From Megalonaias nervosa (lineage: Eukaryota; Mollusca; Bivalvia; Unionida; Unionidae): DNA of 64,000 nt. Position 1 is the first letter of the stretch. Each line of letters begins with the position of its first letter. The notes under the pieces are model-generated. The model had not been told where the DNA came from, searched no databases, and saw only the letters and a program-made list of their open reading frames with translations. The position numbers were made by a program, and so were the translations under genes. The DNA lies in assembly GCA_016617855.1 (NCBI GenBank), contig JAECUM010001903.1, positions 1-64,000 of the forward strand, given 5' to 3'. This document shows positions 45,253 to 56,145 of this stretch, in pieces.

Positions 45253-45299
45253 ACATTTTATAAAAATTTAAGAGATAAAAGACTATCGAAATCAAAAAC

Positions 45300-46005
45300 T
45301 TACTGCAGATAATTTTCAATACAACAGCGAAACATTTTAGTTGGATTATGTGTTAATTTATCAAACAAGAAAAAGTTATATTTATCCGCTGTTGCCTTGT
45401 GGTAAAGTTCGATAAATTTATCTTTTGTTACGTCACCGCACTGCTCGTTCGTGACATTTCTAACATCAACGTTGTCCAGTCCCGGAAATAATATAAAACA
45501 ACCAGTATTTCGTCGTATAAATCTGTCAACATTATAAAAACCTTGGGCTAAATAAACAGAATTACATTTCTTATTACGTGATAGTGAAAAATATGATTTT
45601 ATTTTGTTAATTTCTTCATTATTTAGCGGAATATCGTCAAAAACTACTATCTTATGTTCGGGCGAATCAAGTTAATTAACTGGAACAAGTTCTTCTGGCT
45701 GTTTGATAATAAAAAAAATCCTCACCAGCATCAAGATCATCACGAAGGTTGTTATTATATTCGTTAAGTAGCTCGTACTTATCTTGTTGTGGATTAATTA
45801 TGTAAATATAAACGCGATCGTAATTAAAATTATCGCCCAGCAGTAAATTCATAAGCAAATTTGTTTTTCCTGACCCTGTGCGACCAACAATAAGATAATG
45901 ACAATCTGGAAGTTCATTGTTATGTTTATGTTTCACCAACCGCTCTGTATCAAAATTTAATATCGACGATTTTGCCATTGTTGTTATACAAAAATTGTCA
46001 GACAA
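45300..46005 (-). pseudogene. FtsK/A32-like packaging ATPase, frameshifted (element 1A)
   Basis: The N-terminal 109 codons carry Walker A (IVGRTGSGKTNLLMNLLLG). After a shift in a poly-T run near 45,710, the frame continues with HKIVVFDDIPLN (Walker B), CNSVYLAQGFYNVDRFIRRN and a C-terminus ending ENYLQ. It is distant from the type-2 ATPase, with a different Walker A context. It is divergent from the fibre gene, with only about 9 bp between starts. Confidence 0.88.
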
Positions 46006-46014
46006 TAAATAAAT

Positions 46015-47270
46015 AATGAACCATTATACAAAATTTGGAACAACATTAGGAGATTCGTCGGCTGCAAGTACAATAACAAAGGCCAATATTGATTTATCAG
46101 GTTACCTAAATAAAACTGGCGACACAATGACAGGAAATCTATGTAAAATCAACAAGTACTAGGTTTAGAAACAGATTATCCGCCAATAAATGTTGTTAAT
46201 ACTCAAGCTGTTAGTTATGCACAACTAAAATCCGTCGATAATAATAAACTAGATAAGTCTGGTGGAACTTTAGCCGTAACTTAGATATGTCAGGAAAAAA
46301 AAATAAATTTGGAGACTGGGTATCCACCAGCAAACTTAAATCAAACACAAGCTGTAAGTTATTTACAGTTGAATTATGTGGATAATAACAAGCTTAATAA
46401 AACCGGTGGAACAGTTACAGGTATTACAAACATATCAGGTCGAGGAGTGTTAGGTTTAGAAACTGTATATCCGCCAGCAAATGTTGATAACACACAAGCT
46501 GTATGTTATGCACAACTAAAATCTGTTGATAATAAACTTAACAAAGCCGGTGACACAATGGCAGGTAACCTATGTCAAATTAAAAAATAACTGGATTACC
46601 AACCTCGCCACCAGCGTCCGACTCGGACGCTATTAGTTATGCTCAATGAAAAGGAGCGCTAAGCCCGTATTTAAGACAATCCGGCGGAGCAATGACAGGC
46701 AATCTAAACATGAGAGACAAAAAAATAACAACAACATATGTTCCAGTTAACCATAATGATCTGACAAAATAAAGCATATGTTGATAGTGTATCTGTGGTG
46801 GTACAAAACGAACTAAAAACAATGTTGGGTATATTCCAACACATTTTAAAGCAACTGACAATCGAGTTGGGTTTGAGGTAAGAGCATCAGCATATCATCC
46901 TGAAAATTATCCTTATTACGCTTTCTCTGATAGACACGAGTGGACGACCAACGGAGAAGTTGAAAACTTCTGGATTATAATTAAATGTCCTACTGCAGTT
47001 GCTATTTGGTAATTTCATTTGCGGGGCAGATTAAACTCTAGTGTTGGTCGAGTTTATAATTGACAATTGGAAGGATCAAACGATGATATCGACTGGACAA
47101 CATTATATAGTGCAGCAAATACGTGTATTACAACAACACAATATTTTACGATTCCGACAGAAAATATTATCAATAAGTACTTATATTTTCGAGTTAATGT
47201 TTTTGCTGCTGAACATCCATTTCCAGGGCTGACAGCGTTTCAAATATATACACTTGTTGAACAAATTTAA
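46015..47270 (+). pseudogene. Phage-tail-like fibre with discoidin-like head (element 1A)
   Basis: ATG 46,015 gives MNHYTKFGTTLGDSS. The shaft is four to five repeats of roughly 37 residues built from GLET-YPPANV, NTQAVSYAQLKSVDN and KLNKTGDTMTGNL (46,100-46,780), broken by frameshifts. The head contains HEWTTNGEVENFWIIIKCP, LEGSNDDIDWTTLY and YLYFRVNVFA, a pattern typical of galactose-binding (F5/8C, discoidin) domains in tail fibres. A host-glycan-binding spike is inferred. Confidence 0.78.
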
Positions 47271-47287
47271 TCGAGTGCTATAAAATA

Positions 47288-47980
47288 ATGTCGGAAACAC
47301 CAGTTATAACTGTTGCGAGAGAATCTTATGAAAATATTTTTAACCCGAGGATAGATGTTGGAGATGATTCACTAGCAACACGTGCGATAAATACCAATTC
47401 CAATGATAAACTCTCCAATGTCAGAAGAAGAAAAAAATTTTGTTCGTGTTATGTATATGCGGGGACCACAACTAAAAGAAGCAATAGAAAATTTTGAAGC
47501 GATAAAAAGATACTGCTATCCTGATGATTGTCTAGAAGAACGTAAACAAGTTGAAATTCTGCTGATAAAAAAGATATTGCTCGAGCGTGATTTTGGAAAT
47601 TTTGATTTGATAATAAAATCAAACTCAATAAAAACACGAGCTTACGGTGAAAGAGAAGATGAAACAAATCGAGTAAACGATAGCTATGATTATCTCGACA
47701 GACTATCGGAATCTATAATAATAATAGGAATAAAAGAAACAGAAAGTTATACAATAGTTTTTTAAAACGAGAAATTTTTAAGTATCTCGGTATGTACTAC
47801 CACGACAAAGAAACCCTAATTAAAATTGTTACTATAACACCAGACACAGTTAATTATTAAAGCATACTCAAATTCAATTTTGCCAATGATGCGAAAAAAA
47901 AGACCCAGACTTTTATCCGATTATTGTTGACAGATCTCTAAAGATAATAAAACTTTTTGATGATGAAATTAGTAATTAAT
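47288..47980 (+). pseudogene. Unknown protein downstream of fibre, frameshifted (element 1A)
   Basis: The start is MSETPVITVARESYENIFNP. The second frame at 47,403-47,765 includes MSEEEKNFVRVMYMRGPQLK and a helical charged segment, and weak continuation (KKDPDFYPIIVDRSL) runs to about 47,980. No family is recognised. It is co-oriented with the fibre, 17 bp after its stop. Confidence 0.5.
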
Positions 47981-48511
47981 ATTGAGCGAGAAAAGGTTTT
48001 TAGAGAAGTCGATCAAACATGTTTGGTAGCAAAGCCTGATGCTTATTACGATATAGATGAAGCAGATGATATTCCATTTCCATCAATCCAACGCTCTAGA
48101 CAATTATCATTACGAAATAATTACAATGAAGTTGAGAAAATGTTCACAAAACAATATGAAAAATTGTGGCTTAGAATAAATTTTGTTACTGGTTTTAACA
48201 TTATTGGACTAAAATCACTCACAAAATTAATGCTAGCAAATTTCGTGGTCGCATATGCAATTATCAGACAACATCTTGTTCTCAAAAATTTCACGTTAGA
48301 TCAGATAAGCTTGGTATTAGGATATATTGATGAAACAGAAAAAGATTACATTAATCTGGTGAATGAAACAGATTTGTACGAACGTGAAGCAGAAAACGAG
48401 TTTGATTCCTATAGCTGGTTAAAGAAAAATGATGTATTAACAGATGAACAATATAATGATGCTTCGTCAGATGTTTATGACAAGTATAGAAATTCCAAAA
48501 CAAGATGTTGA
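47957..48511 (+). CDS. Unknown 184-residue protein (element 1A)
   Basis: An open ORF with RSRQLSLRNNYNEVEKMF, KNFTLDQISLVLGYIDETEK and a Glu/Tyr/Asp-rich C-terminus (DEQYNDASSDVYDKY). It is probably the second part of the preceding gene or a distinct structural protein. No motif is recognised. Confidence 0.5.
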   Translation: MMMKLVINIEREKVFREVDQTCLVAKPDAYYDIDEADDIPFPSIQRSRQLSLRNNYNEVEKMFTKQYEKLWLRINFVTGFNIIGLKSLTKLMLANFVVAYAIIRQHLVLKNFTLDQISLVLGYIDETEKDYINLVNETDLYEREAENEFDSYSWLKKNDVLTDEQYNDASSDVYDKYRNSKTRC

Positions 48512-48920
48512 CGCACTAGTACAATATTATAAATTTTATCATAAAATTCCTTTGGTGTGTAAAAGAATGTTATAAATACTACCGTAGAATACTTCGAGTA
48601 ATATCATATTTGCCATTGTTAATGACTAGCTCTGGTATAATCTCAAGTGAAGCATTATTAAATCCGTTTTTGTTAATAATATCTGGCGTCGGTGTCTCGC
48701 TTTCAACAGCATGTAAAAAAATTGAACCCAAACTTGAAACAAAACAAAAAAATTCTTGTAAAACAGCAAGTATCGCCTACACAAAATTACTTGATCAGAT
48801 ACGATCTTACTTGGGAGGTGTAAAATATGACATGGACGATTTAATGCGCTAGTTTCGTATTATTGACAGTATGTTAACGGATATCCTATCAATGAGAGTC
48901 AGCAGGTATGAAAAAGATTA
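48500..48920 (+). pseudogene. Membrane protein relic (element 1A)
   Basis: The 80-codon ORF at 48,610-48,852 has a hydrophobic segment (LLNPFLLIISGVGVSLSTAC) followed by KIEPKLE and a helical region with YTKLLDQIRSYLG. The arrangement parallels the second half of the two-pass membrane protein at 34,366-34,887. Frame breaks on both sides. Confidence 0.5.
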
Positions 48921-49026
48921 TCATAAGATATGGTTATAGATTAGATCATTATCAAATAAAACATCAACCATGTTGTCAATAAATGTCATTGGATCATCTG
49001 CCTAACCTACTATTCTCATATCATTT

Positions 49027-49200
49027 TCAGTTACGAATAACCATACTGATCCATATTTTGGTGATATATGGTGACCAACTTTTTTTAATACAGTCGCTTA
49101 TTATTTTAGGTTTTATACCTGTATAGGTTGAGGCTGCCTTAATCGAATTAAATCTCTTACAAAATTTGTTTGTGAGATCAGATCCAACATGTCGGATTGA
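49027..49200 (-). pseudogene. NUMOD1-like fragment of a homing endonuclease (element 1A end)
   Basis: The minus-strand frame reads CHSIRHVGSDLTNKF, then FNSIKAASTYTGIKPKIISD and SDCIKKSW, the signature of NUMOD1/IENR1 DNA-binding repeats found at the C-terminus of HNH nucleases. No HNH core remains nearby. It is located between the last type-1 gene and the right TIR. Confidence 0.5.
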
Positions 49201-49265
49201 ATGACAAAAGAACATATTATATAATATTTCATTGTTTAATATGAAAAAATCTAGAGGTCCGGGAA

Positions 49266-49349
49266 ACCTCTTTCCAATTTCGGGAAGGGGATGGGGTCTC
49301 TGGTCTAGAATCCTCTTTTGGTTTAGGATCATCATCTTAGTCTACTACT
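49266..49349 (-). repeat. Right TIR of element 1A
   Basis: Inverted complement of 16,869-16,952, ending CTACTACT at 49,349. It is followed by AATAT. Confidence 0.85.
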
Positions 49350-49354
49350 AATAT
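49350..49354. other. Target-site duplication of element 1A, right copy
   Basis: AATAT, identical to 16,864-16,868. Confidence 0.75.
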
Positions 49355-49883
49355 GATCTTGATGAAGCAAGAATAAATCCTGGTATGTTCCACTTGAATA
49401 GTTTGACAATGAAATCATTGCTGCTTATATGACAGCCATTGCCTGTTTAAAGGTGTATTTCATCTTGCAATCTTTGGAGACCGAGTCCTTTATAAAGACA
49501 CCGATTGTTGCACGTTACAGCGATCACCAAGACTCAATCACTAACTAATCAGAGAGGAAATTTAAGAACTTTGTCCAACGAACTTTTCGAAAAGACTATT
49601 TTGATTGATTTTAAGCAGTGGAGGATCTAACAATTACAGTTACCAGTACCAAGACAAGAAAGGGTAACCTTATACCAAATGTTAATTTCCAGGACTCACT
49701 CTCAAATAAAGTTCAAGTCAAATGGTAAACTTATGATAGAAAGACCATAAAATCAGATCAAGATCAAAACGTTCGTTTAAAAAACACGAATTAGCACACT
49801 TTTTTTACTTGGGTCAGATCATGAACTCTTTATCATCAACGAATGCAACTTTACAATCACAACATACGGAGGGAATTACAGGA
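49355..49883. other. Spacer between elements 1A and 2B
   Basis: No ORF or repeat is recognised in these 529 bp. This is either host DNA or an older decayed element. Confidence 0.5.
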
Positions 49884-50132
49884 AGCAGCAGGGAGGGTGA
49901 ACCCTACAAAATGGGATTCGAGCAAACATATTTAAAACAAAGATTTCACACAAAAAAGATTTAAAAAAGAGTGAATAATGTCAAACTGAACCCTCTAACT
50001 TTCCGTGATGAAAAATCACCGGGGTTAGTTCTCGCTGTTACTTCACTGTTGACTTCGTGTTTATAAAATTTTGTGAGTGATCGCTTATGTAATCGTGCAC
50101 GCAATTTTTGTTAGCCCACCCTCCCTGCTGCT
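49884..50132 (+). repeat. Left terminal repeat of element 2B
   Basis: A 249-bp block that begins AGCAGCAGGGAGGGTGAAC and ends with the near-complementary CACCCTCCCTGCTGCT, the same self-inverted layout as the 2A TIR. The interior has diverged from 2A except near the inner end (CAATTTTTGT). The partner TIR lies outside the window. Confidence 0.8.
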
Positions 50133-50139
50133 GTGGTTT

Positions 50140-50801
50140 TTATCCAAATATTGTATCAAGTCCGTTACGATATCTTGACCTCGGATCATGCAAATTTATT
50201 GTTATAAAACCAAACGGAGTAGCTTGTGCTTTTGAAAAAAAGTATTTGAACTTAATCATGTCCCCTGAACACCAAGTATAATAAATATTTTGCAGCGTAT
50301 GATTATCAGCTCCGTTAAACACAACTAAAATATTGCAGTTATCATCTGATTACTTTAGGTATTTGTGTATAACGCTGTGTAACATAAATCACGTCTATAT
50401 TTTTATGTCTACCTCGAGAAAATATCCTAGCTGGATTTGATTGTTTGTCAAGCATGACATCATCGAATACTACAAGATTGTTAATACCACCATCAAGATC
50501 ATCTTTAAATGGCGCTTCATCAATATCAGTAATAAAGTCAATAACGTCACTGTCTTCATTTAACAATTTTGCATTTTCATTAAAATCCTTGAGTACTTCA
50601 TAGCATCGCTGATCATCTACAGATGGAGCTACTAAATATAATTTATCCCACTTCAGCCATCTCATTATCAGATTAAGCAATAATTGTGTTTTACCTGATC
50701 CAGATGGACCTATGATGATCATCCTGATAGAATTCGGTAGCTCTGGGTGATGCTTTACTGGCTCTTGTTTTTTCGTGTCGCAGAAAGTCAATTATATCCA
50801 T
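50140..50801 (-). pseudogene. Packaging ATPase, frameshifted (element 2B)
   Basis: Close homologue of the 2A ATPase. Walker A GPSGSGKTQLLLNL and Walker B NNLVVFDDVMLD are intact. Frameshifts occur near the start (DTKKQEPVKHH follows a shift from the true ATG at 50,801) and near 50,340. Confidence 0.9.
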
Positions 50802-50813
50802 ATAACTTATATT

Positions 50814-50900
50814 ATGAATTTATATTGTGTTCGATGCCGTGCAGCCACGCCAACGATCGGATTAACAAAAATAACAACAAAAAATAAAAAAGCGCACTGA
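50814..50900 (+). CDS. 28-residue zinc-ribbon-type protein (element 2B)
   Basis: An open ORF with MNLYCVRCRAATPT, homologous to 24,989-25,087 but with a shorter Lys-rich end. It retains one CxxC pair. Whether it still makes a protein is unclear. Confidence 0.5.
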   Translation: MNLYCVRCRAATPTIGLTKITTKNKKAH

Positions 50901-50959
50901 CAGGTAAATCCTAAAAGTGTGGTACAAAAAAATACAAATTTATTTCTAACAAATACAAA

Positions 50960-51318
50960 GTCGGCGGTGACGCTACTACAGCGTTGGGAAAATTACCAGG
51001 ATTACCGTGGGCGAAATATCCCGGAGAAAAACATGTACCGGGCTATAATTATTGTGGACCAGAAACTCGTTTAGATATTCGTCTTGACAATCAAGATCAA
51101 CCGCGACCTGGAGAATATCCCGTAAACAAGATTGATCAAGCGTGTTACGTTCATGATATCGCTTATTGAAGTAAAGATTTACAACAGCGACATCTCGCCG
51201 ATATCAAATTAATTCATGCCATAAATAATATAAAAGATAAATCGTTTCGAGAAATATTAGCTGCTTTTCTGGTAAAAGCTGTATGAAAGGCAAAATTATG
51301 TTAGGGGCTGGGTAATTA
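50960..51318 (+). pseudogene. PLA2-domain protein, broken (element 2B)
   Basis: Retains LPGLPWAKYPGEKH, the calcium loop PGYNYCGPETRLD and the IDQACYVHDIAY His-Asp site. TGA follows directly after AY. Beyond it KDLQQRHLADIKLIHAI continues, and a later shift ends in LCAGLGN-like sequence. No good start codon remains. Confidence 0.82.
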
Positions 51319-51336
51319 ATTATATGATTATTATAA

Positions 51337-52304
51337 TATAGTCCATTTATTATTCCCCGAGAGGATATTGGAAGGGCAAAGCAGCGATTAGTAAACTCGC
51401 TGAAACTACAAAGGTTTCACGTGCTGTTGCTGCAGCGTGGTTAGCACGACAAGCAATATGGCAAATTTATCTACCACCACCTAAAAAAAATTCAGTATGC
51501 ACATTTTGATGTCAGCGTTCCCAATGAAGTTCATCAAGCAGATATTTTATTTTTACCACATGATACTATTAAAACTGGTAGATGTCAATCACGCACATAC
51601 AAATACGCACTAACTGTCGTTGATGTTGCAAGTAGATATAAAGAAGCAGAACCACTGTCAACAAAGACAGCAACTGAGGTTGCATCTGCGTTTGAGCGAA
51701 TTTATCAACGTGGTGGTCAACGATGGCCACGGTTGGTACAGGTTGATCCTGGCAAAGAATGTCTTGGTGCAGTATCATCGTTGATGAAAAAACATAATGT
51801 CAAAATCAGACGAGAACACACCAAAATTCATCGTAATCAGGCAATCGTTGAAAGATTTAATCGAACACTTGCTGAGCGGTTATTTGGATACCAGTATGTG
51901 AAGGAAATAATTTATACAGATACAAGATCTCGCGAATGGGTTGCAAGATTACCAAGTGTGACAGCTGCGTTAAATAATGAAATTACTCGTGCAACTTCTA
52001 TGAAACCTTCTAATGCAATCATAAAAAATATATACCAATACAACGTGAATCTTCCTCTCAACCAGTATTAGGTAATGTGACTGTAAGGTATTTATATGAA
52101 CCTGGTGATCTTGAAGGTGGTAAAAAAAGACCAACTGATCCTATCTGGAGTGTGACCACACATAAAATTTCTAGCGTGATAAGATCCACTGGTAGACCTG
52201 CAATCTACAGACTGGATTCTACTGCTCCTCAGCGTGGATTTGTACGTGAACAATTACAAATAATTCCTAAAGACACACAATTACCACCGCGTTCACTTTT
52301 GTAA
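51337..52304 (+). pseudogene. Polinton integrase, broken (element 2B)
   Basis: The ATG and second codon of 2A have become ATA-TAG here. An extra A in the poly-A run near 51,490 shifts the frame, and another shift occurs near 52,030. The catalytic blocks are still legible: VVDVASRYKEAEPL, VQVDPGKECLG and NQAIVERFNRTLAE, and the C-terminal PIWSVTTHKISSV. It aligns with the 2A integrase throughout. Confidence 0.9.
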
Positions 52305-52319
52305 ATTGGAACCCCGACG

Positions 52320-55300
52320 TCGATTGCATTCAAGACAGGTCAGCATCACATTTATCACGTGCATGACCAAGATCACTATTAATTCTATCCACGGTAAATT
52401 GTTTTGGATTATTACTCGAATATGCCCATAGCATATTACAGTTACAACTTGCACAATGATTATTCTGTCGTTGTTTAAGCGTTATAATATATTCAACATC
52501 AATATCAAAATCACGATTATTTTTTTGTCACATTACTTATAACCAAATAGTTTTTTTCTTATTATGCTAATAACTTCAGTGTCACTGATAGTTTGATTAT
52601 TATTTTCTGTGGTGTCTATGATAACTCTGTGTAGCTGAGATATTCTCCTGACTCTAGATACTGCTAGGTAGACTAAATTTGACCACTCGATTCTGTCATC
52701 GACAATCCAGATATTTGTATCAGTAATAGTTAGTCCTTGTGACGAGTGGATCGTTATAGCATATCCTAGCTTCCACGGTGAGTTATTCATGTTCAACGCG
52801 CTCTCAACAACATCAACATCAACCAAAACAATATCATTCAGCACAAGATTTTGTTTTTCATTTGTTCCTGGAATTTCAACTTCAATATTCTGTCGTCGAG
52901 TATCTGCTGGGCGATAAAAAAATGGTACAGGTAACGTTGGAAATCTTTCCTTGTGACGCAGGAATAATTTTTCTTGTAATTCATCAGGAACTATTTTTCT
53001 ACTTGCAACTATCAAATCATTTGGTCTGCACAAATTCCAAAAATCATTTACAGGAGTTTCCGGAATTATTTCACGCATTATCTCACATTGTATTCTATCT
53101 GGCTGTAGTCTGACTAATCTTTAAATTCTTGTAGAGATTCATCAATAGCTCTATGATCATCATTTATTTCTTCATAATAATCCACAAACGATTTTAACCA
53201 CTCGTGCGGAGATTGACCGACGAAAGGTGGTGGTTGACTATGATCGCCGCACATAATTATCGCAGCATTTTTTGTCAATAACCAATCAAGAAATATTTTT
53301 AATGTTTCTAACGAGACTGTACAAATCTCATCCCAGATGATGATTTTGGGAATATATTTCTCACCCATTCGCTCAGGTGTCCACGTATCTCCACACCATC
53401 TGAAGAAACTATGATATGTACATGATTTTACTCCTCGTTGTTTTATTTGTCTTGCTAGTCTGTGTGTAGGTGTCAGCACAATCATATCAACGGAGTTTGA
53501 AGAACTCTGCCGAAATAATTCAATCGCACGTGTTGTTTTACCAGATCCTCCAGGGCCACTAAGATAAATAGGTTTATGTCTAGCCACGGGATCAAATACA
53601 GATGGCAACGTTGATGCTGGTATTTGATTCTCGTCGCCGTAGTATGGCTTCGCGATATCAACGTCGGCCGATTCAGAATAATCGAGTATACTTTCTTGTT
53701 TTATTCGCCACGATCCCCATTCGCTGCTACCGAGTAACGGTTTTACCAAATCGAAATATTTTTTATCCACATAAAATGAATCCATAGCAACTCTAACAGC
53801 GTAACAAGGAAATCTATTTATCATCGATAATAAATTTATAGAAACGTAAGCGAGCATAGAAGATCTCAAGTGAGTAAATCGCGGTGACTCACCGTCGATA
53901 TAACTCACGACTGTACCTAGTTTGGTTCCATCTGACAAATAAGCATTGCTTCTGCTTATAAATGTTCCTTTGTTCGTTGCATCAATAATTATAAAATCTA
54001 ACTCAGCATCATCCATGATCAATCTTGTACAATGCCGTTTATGATCATACGAACCACCTTGAGTAAATTTAACAATTATTTTCCTACCGAGATCTTTTGC
54101 AACTTTATTTTCATAATCGATCGTATCCCAATCTGTTAACGGCGAATGTTGTTTTTGTTGTGGTAGCCAAACTTGTTTCTGCGAATGATATGATATAATA
54201 GCTTCACTTACGCTCAACGACACTAAAATTCCAGCACCAAGCATGTATCGTAATAGCACCGTTGGAACCCAATGTTTATCTGAGAAATGTCTACCAAACC
54301 ACGCATAAACGATCGGATGAAGATTATTACACAAGCAAATCCAGTTAAATCAAAATCAGGTAATAGTCCATTTATCGCAACTCTCGTCATTTCGTGTATG
54401 GGATGTCCGAATCTTTTGAAATATTCAGAACACTCTCCGTATCCAAGAAAACTTCCAGGATATAACTTTACGATGATCGTATTTGGTATTCCATAATCCG
54501 CCATGCCCATATTCGACACAACTACGTTGAACATCTTCAAGAAATTCTGATCGTGTCGGCGACCATGAATTTTTCTTTTGAGCAAAGTGAGCCGCAACTG
54601 ATGGAACTGTAAAACAATTATTTAGTAATTGTTCAACTTCGACGTTGTCAGGATTATATTTCAGTTCAAGATTTTTCATTTCTTCATGGAGAGATTCTCC
54701 ACGGTAAATATCTCCGTTAGGTTTTACAAATTGATCGTAATATGCGGATTCTGAACTCTGAAATAACCAAACAGACACAGGGTCGCTCTTACTGATATCA
54801 CCGATAGCATCGAATATATAATCGTCATAAAATCTGACTGTCCCATCTCGTGGAAATATTGTTACAGCATCAGTCCATGCATGTGCATTATGATCAATGA
54901 TTGTTATTGGAGCTCCATTGTTTGTATATTTCTGTTTGAACAAAATCTCTCCGGTCAGTGTTTTTACTGTTATTGGAAATTTTAATTTCTTTTCTAGCTT
55001 AGCAACGTCACTGATAGATGCTTCGATATCTCTAACTGTTTCTGCCCACTCGTTTATTTTTGTGCGTCTTATATCTGTTAAATCGTTTCCCCGTACTGCT
55101 TTTGAGAAATGTTCCATGACACGCTCAGCTACACAATTTATTCTTGAAATTTTCATTGGTTTGAGATTATCAACGCTGGGTTTATTATTTAGCGGATATA
55201 TTGCATATATAACTGCCGTGACAGGATATTCTCGTTCATAATATGGTTTATCAATACCGGTAAGCACACCTGGTTTTGATTGTTTATTTAATGTAACAGT

Positions 55301-55397
55301 ATTATTTCCAGTATGAAGTCGTACAGGTTCGTGTTTGTCACGAATAATCCAAGTATCATCGTCTGTCTGAACAATAAATTTTACTAGAATAATGTAT
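52320..55397 (-). pseudogene. PolB-like region, SF1 helicase and HNH fusion, 5'-truncated (element 2B)
   Basis: Large open pieces (280, 406 and 181 codons) confirm the fusion seen in 2A. The 406-codon ORF runs through the motif-B-like GRKIIVKFTQGG, motif-C-like VRVAMDSFYV, Walker A GPGGSGKTTRAIELF, IIIWDEICT and MCGDHSQPPPF without a break, so polymerase-like and helicase parts share one frame. ITIHSSQGLTI and the HNH-like VDRINSDLGH follow after breaks. The 5' end is removed by element 1B at 55,397. Confidence 0.85.
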
Positions 55398-55625
55398 AGT
55401 AGTACGGTAATAGGCTGGTTCTAGCTCCAGACCCTCTCCACCCTCCAAACAAATATAAATTACCCCATCAGAGACCCTAAAAAAATCCCACCCCAAAACG
55501 ACTTTTCCAAAATCAGTAGGCTGGTTCTAGCTCAAATATAATCTAAGACTTTTACTCACCCTCCAAATAAATCTTGGAGACCCTCAAATAAAAATATAAA
55601 TTACATCTGGGAGCCCTACCAGCCT
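55398..55625. repeat. Left terminal repeat region of element 1B
   Basis: Contains two copies of AGGCTGGTTCTAGCTC (55,413 and 55,522) and two CACCCTCCAAA blocks with AAATATAAATTA, so an internal near-tandem repeat of about 110 bp. TTCTAG and CCAGA...CCC echo the 1A TIR. Confidence 0.7.
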
Positions 55626-55651
55626 TCCCAAACGACTAACCTCTACCTACT

Positions 55652-56114
55652 TCAAACCTCATCACCAATTATCAATGTTTCTACCGTTGATATTAGAAAT
55701 ATTTCATCATCACGATAATAGAGACTAAACTTTACTTTGCCGCTCACACAGCGACGACATTCGAACAAATCTTTTATTTGCGGTTTGTTAAGATGATATT
55801 TTTTTGTCGATAAAATATACTTTTGACCGATCGAGATCGATGGTAAGTTTAGTATATTTTTGTTGACAGATCGGATCATGAAAGTTTTTAAATTCCGCTG
55901 ATAACTTCTGGCTCAATTGTTCAAGGTAATTGAAATGCTCGCTGTCATCAGATCTGATAAGCGAAAGTTTTAGCTTGTCACCAGCAACATTATTGCCGCT
56001 GAAACATATACCTGATGTTTCATTATTAATTTCAACTGTCAACTGTTTGCCGTCCGTCATTAGATATTTGATCTTGCTATTGTAGCTATTTGTGACTGTC
56101 AAATTTTCAAACAT
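55652..56114 (-). pseudogene. Unknown protein downstream of PolB, frameshifted (element 1B)
   Basis: ATG 56,114 starts MFENLTVTNSYNSKIKYLM. After YFIDKK a poly-A shift leads to YHLNKPQIKDLFECRRC and FSLYYRDDEIFLIST. About 154 residues, beta-rich. A small DNA-binding role is conceivable, but no family is recognised. It starts 31 bp beyond the PolB stop and is absent from 1A. Confidence 0.5.
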
Positions 56115-56145
56115 TATGTCTAAAGTTTACACAAAATTTCATACC

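Larger units (their letters stand above)
16869..49349. mobile_element. Element 1A: Polinton-type virus-transposon, interrupted by element 2A
   Basis: Inverted termini (starting AGTAGTAGACTAAG) and a 5-bp AATAT duplication bound this unit. It contains two blocks of one gene set, 18,407-23,899 and 40,558-49,200, separated by element 2A. Their combined order (PolB, HNH, integrase, PLA2, zinc ribbon, protease, pX-like, minor capsid) is the same as in element 1B at 55,652-64,000, which shows the two blocks were contiguous. Without the 16,505-bp insert and one 5-bp duplication it is 15,971 bp, a normal Polinton size. Most of PolB is deleted, so this copy is dead. Confidence 0.88.
49884..55397. mobile_element. 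Element 2B: second type-2 element, interrupted at 55,397
   Basis: The left end AGCAGCAGGGAGGGTGAAC matches the terminus of 2A. The gene order ATPase, zinc ribbon, PLA2, integrase, Pol-like/helicase is identical to 2A. Homology to 2A stops inside the Pol-like gene at 55,397, exactly where the terminus of element 1B starts. The structural half and right TIR of 2B are therefore expected beyond the window. It is more mutated than 2A. Confidence 0.88.

Noticed and set aside
46015..47270. Bacteriophage contamination suggested by tail-fibre repeats
   Set aside because: The gene is between TIRs with Polinton MCP, penton and ATPase, and another tail-like fibre is in element 2A; no phage head or tail genes are seen.
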